The notes beneath the pieces are model-generated. The model was not told where the DNA came from and ran no database searches. It saw only the letters and a program-made list of their open reading frames with translations. A stretch of 47,863 nt of DNA from Rhizophagus sp. LPA8_4_AMF (Eukaryota; Glomeromycota; Glomeromycetes; Glomerales; Glomeraceae): assembly GCA_021464525.1 (NCBI GenBank), contig JADRCO010000151.1, positions 1 through 47,863 of the forward strand, given 5' to 3'. Both the position numbers and the translations under genes were made by a program. This document shows positions 23,892-34,878 of the stretch, in pieces (within the stretch, counting starts at the first letter, position 1; the number at the start of each line of letters is the position of its first letter).

Positions 23892-24690
23892 TTGAAACAT
23901 ACCTATATTCAACACAGTACTGGTGCTATATATGCATCTATTTGTAACTTAGCAAGATCCAAAGGAATGATAAGTTTGAAATATTATATATTTGGGTTTT
24001 TTTTCCAGAACGAAATGATTCATTTAGATAAACTTCCCTTAGAAAAACTTCTCTATAATAAATTACTTAAAATGTACATCAATTCTATGAATATTATTAA
24101 TAATCAATCCAATACCCTAAGCAATATTTCATCATCATTAAATAATGTAACTAAACATCTCACATTAGCGTCCCCATTATCATCAAAAAGACATGGGATT
24201 GAAATATATTAACCATCATTATTTAGGCCCTATTGTAAATTAGCTTTTGTGAGCTTTTGATGACAGGGCTGGAGGATTCCAAGAAGCTACTAGTATTCTG
24301 ATAGTTTAGATACCAAAGTTGCATTAATTGTTTAGATTATCAGATATATTAGCTACATGAAACATGAATCTATGATACCAAAGTGTCATAGATGTGAAAA
24401 ATGTAGTATTTACAGTGAAGAGTATACAGACAGGATTATTTTTTCATGAATAATATAATACAAGCAATGAAATAATTGTATTATTTGGTGATTATTAATT
24501 AAAAATATTTTATGAGATAGACTTATAATTTAAAATAAAATGTCTTACACGTCTGATGATATAGCTTCATCTGTTAATTGGGTGGGACCAGTAGGGTCAT
24601 TTAAGGGACCTTGTTATTTATGCAATTATTTCAGGCATGGGCTAAAGCAATGCCCAAACATTCTCAAAGAATTTAAAGGGAGGTATTGAT
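23892..24690 (+). mobile_element. Possible retroelement relic with a CCHC zinc knuckle
   Basis: Near 24541-24687 the plus strand reads a C-x2-C-x4-H-x4-C zinc knuckle (CYLCNYFRHGLKQC), the type found in gag or similar nucleic-acid-binding proteins of retroelements. An open stretch at 23892-24212 just upstream has helical, Leu/Asn-rich character. No reverse transcriptase, integrase or end repeats were recognised, so LTR and LINE origins cannot be told apart. It looks old and broken in several places. Confidence 0.3.
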
Positions 24691-27063
24691 GCTAAATTTA
24701 AAATTATGATAGTGATAACAATAAGCAAACTGATGCAGGAGAAAATTTGTTAAAAGATATAATACTTGTCTGGAAAAGAAATGATTAGAGAAGGAATGTC
24801 ATACGGTGAATTGAAAGGACTTTTATGAAAGATAATACACAATAGAATGAGAAATAACTTATATGTGACCCAAACAGAAATGATAGCAACTACAATGATA
24901 TAACAGAATAAATTTTAACTACTTAATACTACTGGCTTTTTATAAAAGATAAAATCAATTTGGCAATAAGTAAAAAATTATCCAAGACAACATATACTTT
25001 AAAATAGCTTATTTACCAAAAGAAATACCAAATAGAATCAAACTATCTATTCTAGCAGCATGTTCAAAATCCTATAAGATACAATTCATAAAAGGAAATT
25101 GGTACAACCAAAAGAACCCATTCTTTATTATTTATGCTGATGCTTTATAAATGGGTAAACATAATATAGAAAAACATAACAATGTGACTATATAACAAAT
25201 ATTCATTTATTTACATTTTAGATTTCATGCCAATTTTATTATTTAAACTCCAGCATATGACCTTTATTGTCACAATGAATCATTATGGCTTAAAATTACT
25301 AGATTAAAGCATAAATATTGTTATAGTATATCCTTTCACAATATAAATTGAGATTCAAACATATGTAGAGTTTTCATTAATACTTATTTGTCAAAACAAT
25401 GAAATACAAAAAAGTTATTATTTAACAACTAATACTATATTGAAATATTTTTAAGTATTATTTACAAATAGTACTACATTTATTGAAATGATTGAGACAT
25501 TTTTGAAAAAAAAAAATTTAAAAAACTTTATTAGACCAATAGTAGTATTTCATTTTATTATATACAATCTTTTATTCAAAAATCTCTAATACTTTATTTT
25601 AAGATGATTGTTAGAAATACCAAAATATATAAGAAAATAAATAAACTTCTATCTATATTACTGAAACCTTTAGATATTATCAGATTAGATATAATAACTG
25701 GTGCTTATAAAATTAAGAGAAAATAATGAAAAAGTCCAGTAAATCTTTATCAAATTCAAGAATGTTCTGGTACTATAAAACATACTATACACAATGAGGG
25801 ATTCTTAGATGAGTTGAAAAGAGAAAACCATTTGTTTCTGTAAGCAAATCATAAAAAGAATTGCTTAAAAAACATGTTTAGAATGATTTTTAAGGATTCT
25901 ATATATAAAAAAAAAAATATTTTATTTATACTAAGTTCTTTTTTAGTATTAGAAACATTCTAACAAAGTTAAAGTTATGAATACTTTTATAATATAAGAA
26001 CCTTATTTTCCTTTTTCTTTCCATATTTTTCACTTTTGCTTAACAACTTTATCCTATATTGAATATCCTTAATTATCCTTAAGAATCCAATCAATTTAAT
26101 CATATTTGAGGTTAATAGCTTGGTGTAAAAGGCTTTCTTTATTGCAACCTTTAGCTTATGCTTTTCTTTATTCATTTAGGATTATGAAAATTGTTTACTA
26201 TTATTCCTAGTGCTACATATAAGAAAGAATGCTATTCTTTTATTTCGCAAAAGAAATCCAAGGAGCACTTCAAAGCCCTCAAAGCAAAATGTATGATGAA
26301 TGTAAATTTTTTGAAAAGTGAGAAGGTTCATGGAATCATTTCTATAATAGAATTACCTGCAAATAAAACTATCTAATAAACCTTTCAAAGGTAGACAAAA
26401 CATCAAAATTTTATACAATACTTACTCAATTTCCACAGAAATTGTAAGCAAACAACCATACATACATACAACTTTTGCTACTAACAGCTATCTAAAAGAT
26501 TGGTGGATTTTTATTATATTACCAATTCAGAATGTATTAATAATAAAAATAACTATATTACTTCTAGAACTATTGGATATTTTAAGTAGAAAATTTTGGT
26601 AGAACACTTTGGAGTAATACTTTAAATATCCCTTCTCTTTATACAAGTTCAAAAGCTGCAAGTTTTCATAGTATTAAGCACTAGAATTTGTTAACAAACT
26701 ACTATATGATTTTATCCCTTTAGCCCAGTCCACTAGTTATGAAAGAAGTAGGAAATTTGACATCTGATTTTTAAGTCATATAGGAAGGGATCTTGGTAGA
26801 TAGGAGTTTTCCACTCAAACAACTACTAATGCAATTAAAGATTATTGTTGCTAATATCACAAATAGTATATGAGCTATTGACAACTTTAAGCTCCTCAGC
26901 TCTCATGCTCTTAATAAAGGTTAGTTACTCAGTCTTTATCAGAGTTAACATTGTTTTTATTAGGTTCCATAATCTCAATAAACTTCACAACCTCACAAAA
27001 ATACTACAAACTCTTCATCATTAGAGACTACAATAAAAAATAACTACCCATTGGGATGAAACC
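24691..27063. other. Gene-poor stretch with faint coding traces
   Basis: Short plus-strand pieces look protein-like, for example LPKEIPNRIKLSILAACSKS near 25010-25070 and a 61-codon frame at 26191-26376. None matches a family I recognise. They may be remains of a transposon or of host genes. The remainder is AT-rich. Confidence 0.3.
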
Positions 27064-27330
27064 ATGAACCTTTCTCCAGTTGATGAATCTCAACCAAAAA
27101 AACCTTCAAATTCATTTTTAATATTCAGGCGAAACATATATAATGAAGCAAAATGAAATGGAGTCCATAATATGCAGGTTGTAAATAAAGTCACAAATAT
27201 TTTATGGAATCAGGCACCTGTATGATGTTCAAAGTGGTTCATTGTTTTTTAGTATCCAATAGAACATTATAAAGAAACTTTATATAAAGAAGCTTATAAT
27301 GAACATGCTGCTATTTTAGAAACAAATTAA
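27064..27330 (+). pseudogene. MATA-type HMG-box gene relic (copy 1)
   Basis: From ATG to the final TAA, 89 codons stay in one frame but contain three in-frame stops (TGA, TGA, TAG). The reading shows HMG-box hallmarks: PKKPSNSFLIFRRNIYNEA for helix 1, NGVHNMQVVNKVTNILWNQ for helix 2 with its conserved W, then YKETLYKEAYNEHA for helix 3. This is the DNA-binding domain of MATA/HMG proteins, a family known to be expanded in Rhizophagus-type fungi. Because only substitutions break it and no shift is needed, the copy is either young as a pseudogene or short of data. Family assignment rests on motif reading only. Confidence 0.6.
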
Positions 27331-27344
27331 TAAATTGAAAAAAT

Positions 27345-27490
27345 GATTTGATGTGTCCTAACCAAAAAAGCCTCTAAACTCATTTTTTAATATACAGGGT
27401 TCATAATATGAGTGTAGTCACTAAAGCTGCCAGCATTTTATGGAATCAACACCCACATGATGATCCAAAAGGTGACATTGTCCAATCTTC
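27345..27490 (+). pseudogene. Second, shorter HMG-box relic in tandem
   Basis: It repeats the DNA of copy 1: CCAAAAAAGCCTCTAAACTC and TTTATGGAATCAACACCCA match its helix 1 and helix 2 regions. About 33 bases covering the RRNIYNEA part are missing. It reads PKKPLNSFF and VTKAASILWNQHPHDDPK in pieces. It is a partial tandem duplicate, more decayed than copy 1. Confidence 0.55.
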
Positions 27491-28440
27491 TTCCTCCCAT
27501 TACACTTAATTCTGAGAGATATGACTTCTATTTTAGATGATTTAAGTATAAAAGATTATATTTTTCAACATACTAATGCACTAGTATACTTTGTATTCAT
27601 CAATTTTTGAAAAGTATAAATTGCTAAGTGCTGATTAATTTGGTTAGTAAAGGATATAATATTGTTAATTTAATTAGAAAATTAATTGGAAACACTTTGT
27701 TAAACTTTATAGGCTTCAACTATTTGGTTTTGATATTGGACCTTTATATAGTACATATTTACAAATTGTTATACAAACAAAATTAATTAGTACAAAAGAC
27801 TACTTGAGGATATTACATCTTGATCATAAACAAATTAATAGTTTTGGAAGTGACATTCAAAAGGCAGTTAATTAATTAATTGTTAAGCATAAATTAACAA
27901 ATTTATCTGGACAACTAATTGTATATATATGCTGTACTGATCTTGACCACACCAAATAGGATTAATATTGTATTTAAATGTAAGGAAATCTTATAAAATA
28001 TTAATAGGATTATTTTATATTTTATATATTTTACACGTTTTCAATCATTTTATTATTTTAGAAATTGTTTGTTTATTAAAATGTAAAAAAATAATGACAT
28101 TTTTTAATATTAATTTGACAACCAGTGGATTAGAATTTTCAGTATTTACCAATCTATGGCTCATTGATCTAATTGTAGTATTTTCATACCTTTAAGGTTG
28201 ATGATTTGCAAATAACTTCTAATCCATCAATTATAGAAACATGAATATTCTGTGAATACATATATATATCTTAATACTGTTTTAATTAGAAGAAACATAA
28301 ATATTAAATTTTGATTCTGGTTGTCGAGATAATAATGAACATTTTTCCAGGTACTTTTGGTAGGTAGATGTAAATTCTTTAAACATCATAAAAAAGGTAT
28401 ATATAAATAAAGTATATTAAAAAATTTATTACTATATAAC
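27491..28440. other. Intergenic, no gene supported
   Basis: AT-rich sequence with a 75-codon plus-strand frame at 27968-28195, hydrophobic by composition and without recognisable features. Confidence 0.4.
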
Positions 28441-28930
28441 TTAATTCTTTAAATCAATTAATTCATTGAATTTATTTTGAGCTTTTTGAAATCCTTGTTT
28501 AGCAGATTTTTTATATAAATAAATTGCATGATTTATATCCTTTTTAACTTCTTTTCCACTTTCATACATAGAAGCAAGATTATATTGAACTAAATAATTT
28601 TCTAAATTTGCAGCCTTTTGATATAATTCAAAAGCCTTTTGTTTAACATCAATTCCAAATCCACAAAAATAACAATTTCCTAAATTAGTCATTCCAGGTG
28701 TATTTCCTAAATTTGCAGCCTTTTGAAATAATTCAAAAGATTTTTGTTTATTAATACCAATTCCAATTCCTTCTCTATAACAATTCCCTAGATTAAATAT
28801 TCCAATTACACTTCCTAAATTTGCAGCCCTTTGGAGCAATTCAATGCTTCTTGTTTATTAATACTAGTTCCAATTCCATTTATATAACAATGGGCTAAGC
28901 TAGTTATTCCAAGTAAGTTTTCAGAATTGG
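28441..28930 (-). pseudogene. Sel1-repeat fragment
   Basis: About 130 codons of good Sel1 repeats (LGNCYREGIGIGINKQKSFE, LGNCYFCGFGIDVKQKAFE, YNLASMYESGKEVKKDINHA) end in QNKFNELIDLKN and a stop. Upstream, one more unit (LAHCYINGIGTSINKQEA) is in another frame: a missing T at about 28847 shifts it. No kinase exons precede it; sequence resemblance to the unit before 28930 fades out. It is the detached 3' end of a kinase-Sel1 gene like that at 19170-21438. Confidence 0.75.
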
Positions 28931-29646
28931 AATACTTTTGTTAAACTCCAAATGGGGAAACACTCAAAATATCTATTGTAAGGGTGGTTACATGTAAAAA
29001 AATCCCTATTTCATTTAAAATAGCATAATAATTAAATAATGCTAGAATTATTCTTGACAAAATCTTTTTTTAAATCTGGTCTAAACTCATTTTAGCGTTA
29101 AATAAAAAAAAAATTTTTTTGACGGACACTTGTACCAGATTAGCTTATTATCTTGTAAATCTTTATGATTCACGAAAAAAAAATGTTAATTTTACCACGT
29201 TCACAAAAAGGCAGTAATGATTTTAGTCGAAAGGGAAAACATATTTAAGGCTTTTTTTAGATACATCACAGAGGAAATATATTAACATTTCGAATCACTG
29301 CAGTTGTTATACAGCGAAAAGCCATAATAATTCCTTTTGGTAACTTTAGCCAAAACATGGATATTAAGTTCATTAGATATTGAAAGGGATATATTTTAAA
29401 AGAAAAAGGATGCAAATTCGCTTTCCAGATAGTAAGAAATTTAGTTATAAATAAAGGTCCATGAATAGAGGCATTCAAGTTATTCATCTATGTATGGAAT
29501 TTATATTTTTATATTATATTAGATTAAAAATTCAATTTTCTAATTTTAATATTAAATGATTTATTAAAACTTTTATTTGTAATCGATTTAACTACAGGAA
29601 ACATAATTGGCATGAATAAAAATTTATAAATAATAAAATGATTTAC
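28931..29646. other. Intergenic, no gene supported
   Basis: A 73-codon minus-strand frame at 29266-29487 has no recognisable domain. The remainder is AT-rich with homopolymer runs. Confidence 0.4.
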
Positions 29647-31188
29647 TTATGATATACATCCTTGTAAATAATCAGTAAAATTATTTACAAAACTATAAGT
29701 ATCGTCAGATAAATTTAAATCACCAAAACTTTGAACTTCAATATTATATAACTTAAATTCCTTTACTACATCCTTAAAATCATACAAATCTACACTACAA
29801 TTATTCCTGAAAGCTAAATACTTGACTCTTTTTTCCTTCATAATAAATTCCTTTGTATAACCTAAGATACCATCATCCCTAACCATTTGTGTTATTAATA
29901 ATTTATTAATAAAAGTATCTTGGGAATTTTGTAAGAATATTCTAAATTCATTCCTTTTAATATTAAGAGTCAATTTTAAGTATTCTAATTTAGAAGGGAG
30001 AGCTTGACCTAAATTTCTTAATATGATTGAACTAATTTTAATATCACCATATAATGAATTCCATATACGAATTGAAAGATAATTAAGATTTTGCTTAATA
30101 TTTTCGATTATATTGAAAATTTTATAAGTAATCTGATTTTCATTTTCATGATAATCAAGAAACTTGATATTTTTACAATATTTTATAATTGTTTCTGAAT
30201 ATCGTTGTTTTAATAGTGGATTGCGAATTGATCCAAAACTACACTTAAAATTTTCTAAATAATCATCAGATTTTTGTAATAATAATTGCATTGATTTGAT
30301 TGGTATTACACCATTCATAATTAAAGTTTTTAATTTAAATGGTTTAGTTAAATTAATAATTTGTTGAGGAAAATTCTTATTTAAAGAATAACAATAAATC
30401 ATATGAACAGATTCCAATACATTTAATTGCTCGAATATGTCACTAATCAAATATTTCAAATTTACTCGATAGAATATAATTGTATTTAAGGTATTTGAAC
30501 AATTAAAATCTTTTGATAATAATAATGATTGATATGGACGTAAATTAGTATATCCTAATGAAATTTTTTTTAGATTTTGATGTGATTTAATTATTTGTAA
30601 TATATTATCTTTAGTTTCACGACCTAAATAATTTAATTTTCTAATATTTTGAATGAAATTTGAATTTTGCAAAATTATTTCATGAATATTATCATAAATT
30701 GCGTTATAATGAGGATTTGAAATATCAAGTTCAAGAGTATGTAATTTCACTTCATTTTTGATAAATATTTTAAATAATGATACACATATATCGTTCAATA
30801 TTTTAAATCTATTTTGAAGATTGAAGGTTTAATAACAGCTTCAAGCGACTTTTCAAAAGAAAAAAATAAACTTATGTATATTTAAATATTTTAAAAACAT
30901 AGGATAATTGAATAGTGTATTTGAAGATAATGAATTATTAATAATTATATATTTTTTTAATTCTGCTTTAATATCATCATTTAAATATTGTAAGTAAATA
31001 TCTAAATAATTATAGTTTCTGGTACGGATTGAAAATGGGTTTTCCCATAATAATGGAGTCGCTAAACGACACTATAATCTGTTAACTAAAACGCATGAAT
31101 ATAAAGTTGAATAATCATTTTGAAAATGTTTTATAATTTCATAAATTAATTCGGGCAAATCTCCTGAAAATATTTTTGAACACGACAT
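29647..31188 (-). pseudogene. F-box gene, inactivated (array copy 2)
   Basis: The start is conserved (MSCSKIFSGDLPELIYEIIK). The conserved Trp codon of NRLWCRL is TAG, an in-frame stop at codon 39. Further on, near KFIFF/EKSLEAVIK and again before NDICVSLFKIF, the frame shifts twice. From 30798 down, a clean frame of 383 codons covers the leucine-rich remainder to FTDYLQGCIS. The long intact 3' part suggests fairly recent loss, or use of the 3' part as a shorter protein without an F-box; the first is simpler. Confidence 0.82.
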
Positions 31189-31252
31189 TGTAAACGAAGA
31201 AGAGGGGTAATTATGTATCATATTTTACTATTGTACGAATAAATATAAGTTT

Positions 31253-31269
31253 CGGAAATTGTGACTCCG
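31253..31269 (-). promoter_or_regulatory. CGG-N11-CCG site upstream of F-box copy 2
   Basis: CGG and CCG with exactly 11 bases between, 64 bases upstream of the ATG, followed on the minus strand by AAACTTATATTTATTCGTAC, which contains a TATA-like stretch. The downstream gene is broken, yet the site is intact. Confidence 0.4.
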
Positions 31270-31289
31270 ATATTGTCGCACAATTTGCG

Positions 31290-32272
31290 TCATTGCGTCA
31301 ATAGTACGTCCATTAATTTAGCGTAATGTCACTAACGTCAATCACTACTTAATTAATTAATGATCAAAATCATTTTAGCGATGGTAAATTTGGCGGTGTG
31401 CTACATGTTGTATAATTCAAATTAAGTAATCTAAATATGACCAGATTTATTTTAATTACAAACATATTAATTTCCCTAAAATTTGTTCCATCATATCCTT
31501 AAGTTTCATCTCTTTATATGAATAAGATCCATATTTAAATCAAAAATCTTGGAATTCAAAAAATTAAACCCACTCTATTAAACAAATTGGTAATGTAATT
31601 TTTTAAAACTTATCCAGTCAATGTGACTATATACAGTACTAATAAAACTTATTAGAATAATATATAACCTGGAAAATTCTCTAAAAACTGGTTAGAAATT
31701 TTCCTACTCCTTAAGTTACAACTTTTACTCCTGTTATTCCCATTTTGTAATAACTTATTGAATTTAATTATTACATTAATGGATCAAGAAGGTTTTTTAG
31801 AAATATTCCAAAAACTTTTACAATAAATTTTAATTAAATAAAATTTTCATTAACATAAACTAATTACTGTATACCATCTTTTAAATAAATCATTAATTTC
31901 TACTTAGAATACTTAGACTGGTAGTGCTGGATTACAGATTCAAGTTTCAATAAGATTATATTTTATGATAAAATTACAATGTTTATTTTTGATTTTCTTA
32001 CTTCCATTTTCCTTATTTTCTCCTCTTTTTGACTACTTGATTTAATATTATTTTTTTCAGTAATTAAGACAGGAACCTAGTGTATATGGAGAGAATTTTA
32101 TTTTTTCTTTAAATTATGACATGTCAAATTTATTGTATCGCCAATGATAATTTTAATATCAAATAATTAAATATATATATTTTATTAAAATAAGTAAAAT
32201 TATAACAACTTTATCGTAATACAAAAAGAATATTCCTATCTAATACTATTTTCAATTATTACTATTAAATAG
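31290..32272. repeat. Duplicated 3' flank of the F-box array (unit a)
   Basis: Positions about 31575-32135 recur at about 34498-34700, 36640-37085 and 40060-40480, always on the 3' side of an F-box copy or where one is expected. Shared landmarks are GATTTTCTTACTTCCATT, TTTAATATTATTTTTTTCAG and TTATGACATGTCAAATT. No coding content. Confidence 0.75.
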
Positions 32273-33799
32273 TTAATTAACTTCCTTTATAAAATCATAC
32301 AAGCTAATCACTGAATCATTATACCTTTGCACTTTAATATCATACAACATAAATTCCTTCACTACATCTTTGAATAATGCAGCACCAATGAAAGCCCCCT
32401 CAAATGCCAAATACTTAACCCTTCTCTTTTTCATGATATATGTTTTTATAAAAGGCAAAAGATCTTGACCTTTAACGTTATTGATCAATAATTTCTTAAT
32501 AAACGTATCTTGAGAATTTTTTAGAAATACCTCAAAATCACATGCTTTAACATCATGAAAATACAAGTGTAAATATTCTAATTTAGAAGGAATAATTTGT
32601 CCTAATTTTTGTAATACAATTGAACTACGTCCACTATTACTATATACATGGATTGTAAGATGATTAAGATTTTGTTTAATATTTTCAATTAAATTGAGTG
32701 CTGGATAAATAATCCGTTTATCATTCATACTCAGATCAAGAAATTTGATATTTTTACAACGTTTTACAATTAATCTTAATAATTTTCTAAATAATGGATT
32801 ATAAATAAATCCGCAATAATACCCAAAATTTTCTAAATAATCACAGGAATTTTGTATTAATAATTGTAATGATTCAATTTCTGATATCTCATTACCTATA
32901 AATAAAGATTTTAATTTAAATGGTTTAGTTAAATTAATAATTTGTTGAGTGAAACAAGTATTTAGAGAAAAACAATAAATTAAATGAATGGTTTCTAAAA
33001 CATTTAATTGTTCAAATATTCTATTTAAATTGAACATAGCTCCAAAATCAACTTGATAGAAAATGATTGTACTTAAGGTGTTTGAATAATTATAATCTCT
33101 TGATAACAATAATGATTGATATGTAGAAAAATTATTACAATCTAATAAAAATTTTTTAGGATTTTGATGTAACTTAATTATTTGTAATATAAGATCTTTA
33201 ATTGGCCCATGAAAATGACTAACATAAAGGTTTAAATTTCTAATATTGTGAATAAAGTTTGTATTCTGTAAAATTGACTTAAGAATATCATCTACACCAT
33301 GAAAATTTATATTGATAAGAGAAATATATATATATGAGATGTCAATTTCAAGAATATGTAAATTTACTTCATTTTCGATAAAAATATTAAATAGTGATAT
33401 ATTAATCAATTTTTTTAAACCAGATATTGAATTTAAAGCTCTAATAGAAGCATTAGACCATCTTTCAACAGTTTTAATAAACTTATTTATGTTCAAATAT
33501 TTTAAAAACCTAGGATAATTGAATAGTGTATCCGAAGGTAATGAATTATTAATAATATTATATTCATTTAATTTTGTTTTAAAATCATTGTTTAAATATT
33601 GTAAATAAATTTCAATGAAATTATAGTTTCTAGGACGATCCGAAAAAGGATTTTCCCATAATAATGGAATCGCTAAACGACACCATAATCTGTTAACTAA
33701 AATGCATGAATGTAAGGTTGAATGATCATTTTGAAAATATTTCATAATTTCATAAATTAATTCGGGCAAATCTCCTAGATATATTTTTGAATATGACAT
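32273..33799 (-). CDS. F-box protein, single exon (array copy 3)
   Basis: The product is 508 residues. It has an N-terminal F-box (GDLPELIYEIMKYFQND, NRLWCRLAIPLLWENPF) and a long Leu/Ile/Asn-rich solenoid-like remainder ending YDFIKEVN. The start at MSYSKIYLGD was chosen from family alignment; the frame also contains an ATG 15 codons upstream (MIHNYPSFFFFFVYN), which would add a hydrophobic stretch. That stretch corresponds to the pyrimidine-rich leader present before other copies and is probably untranslated. No stops or shifts. Its closest relative is the next copy to the right. Role inferred from family: SCF substrate receptor; target unknown. Confidence 0.87.
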   Translation of the reverse strand: MSYSKIYLGDLPELIYEIMKYFQNDHSTLHSCILVNRLWCRLAIPLLWENPFSDRPRNYNFIEIYLQYLNNDFKTKLNEYNIINNSLPSDTLFNYPRFLKYLNINKFIKTVERWSNASIRALNSISGLKKLINISLFNIFIENEVNLHILEIDISYIYISLININFHGVDDILKSILQNTNFIHNIRNLNLYVSHFHGPIKDLILQIIKLHQNPKKFLLDCNNFSTYQSLLLSRDYNYSNTLSTIIFYQVDFGAMFNLNRIFEQLNVLETIHLIYCFSLNTCFTQQIINLTKPFKLKSLFIGNEISEIESLQLLIQNSCDYLENFGYYCGFIYNPLFRKLLRLIVKRCKNIKFLDLSMNDKRIIYPALNLIENIKQNLNHLTIHVYSNSGRSSIVLQKLGQIIPSKLEYLHLYFHDVKACDFEVFLKNSQDTFIKKLLINNVKGQDLLPFIKTYIMKKRRVKYLAFEGAFIGAALFKDVVKEFMLYDIKVQRYNDSVISLYDFIKEVN

Positions 33800-33877
33800 A
33801 TTGTAAACGAAGAAAAAAAAGAAAGAGGGGTAATTGTGTATCATATTTTACTATTGTGTACGAATATATATAAGTTT

Positions 33878-33894
33878 CGGAAATGGTGACACCG
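33878..33894 (-). promoter_or_regulatory. CGG-N11-CCG site plus TATA, F-box copy 3
   Basis: CGGTGTCACCATTTCCG on the minus strand, 78 bases before the ATG, followed by AAACTTATATATATTCGTAC with a TATATATA box and then a CT-rich leader. The block is almost identical before copy 4. Confidence 0.5.
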
Positions 33895-33929
33895 ATATTG
33901 TCGCACAATTGCGCCAATAGTGCGTCAAT

Positions 33930-34878
33930 CACTACTTAATTCTGGTCAAAATTATAATTGGCCAGAATTAAAAAAAAAACACTTTATGCCGATCATGAAA
34001 TGTCGATCAAAATTTTTGCTTCGTTCCTTAAATAAACAATTTTTATTTTTTTTTTTTCCAAAATTTTTTAATGTTCAAGTTGACATTTTTTTTAATAACT
34101 TTACCACGGGGAGTAGTACTTTATTATAGAAATCTATTTTGTGTAAAACGTTTAGGTTAATAGACACCCTATTAAATATAATCTATAATAAAGCTTATAT
34201 CATAGTAAACATACTGGTATTATACCCTTTAACTATTGAGATCACAACTTTTTTGAACCACAGAAAATCACAAAAACATATTAAAGAAAATACCATAATG
34301 AAAGATTAATTATTTTGTTATTTATATTTTTTTAATGATTCTGTCAAATAATCACATTTCTGTTACCATATAATAAATTACTAAATACTTATTGTTGTTT
34401 ATATAGAAGTTTACATTTTCGCCAATATAATTATTATAAATAATTTTAGTTATAGTTGAAGTTAAAAATCACTTAATTTAATTCTTTTTTTTGCTTCATT
34501 TATAGATTCTAGCTTCAATAAGATTATATTTTATAATAAATTGCAATGCTTAAACTTATTTTTGATTTTCTTACTTCCATTCTCCTTATTTTCTTCTCCT
34601 TTTGGCTAGTGCTTGGTTTAATATTATTTTTTTCAAGGAACCTATTGTATATGGAGAGGATTTTTTTTTAAAATTATGACATGTCAAATTACTGTATCAC
34701 TAATAAAGAATTTGGATTTTTAGACTGATAAAAACAATAAAAATTCCGTTGATAATCTTAATATCAAATAAATAAATATATATATTTTATTTAGAATAAG
34801 TAAAATTATAACAACTTTATCATAATACAAAAGAATATTCCTGTCTAATATTTTCAATTATTACTACTATTTAAATAG
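33930..34878. repeat. Duplicated intergenic spacer of the F-box array
   Basis: Positions about 33985-34450 recur at about 39330-39720: GATCAAAATTTTT, GGTTAATAGACA, TATACCCTTT, GAGATCACAACTTTTTTGAA and AATACCATAATGA are shared. Positions 34498-34700 are a shortened copy of the 3' flank repeat seen at 31575-32135. No coding content. Confidence 0.7.

Noticed and set aside
33312-33518. Plus-strand frames inside the minus-strand F-box copies (also 38069-38263)
   Set aside because: They recur at the same place in paralogues because the F-box coding strand is conserved; they are shadows.
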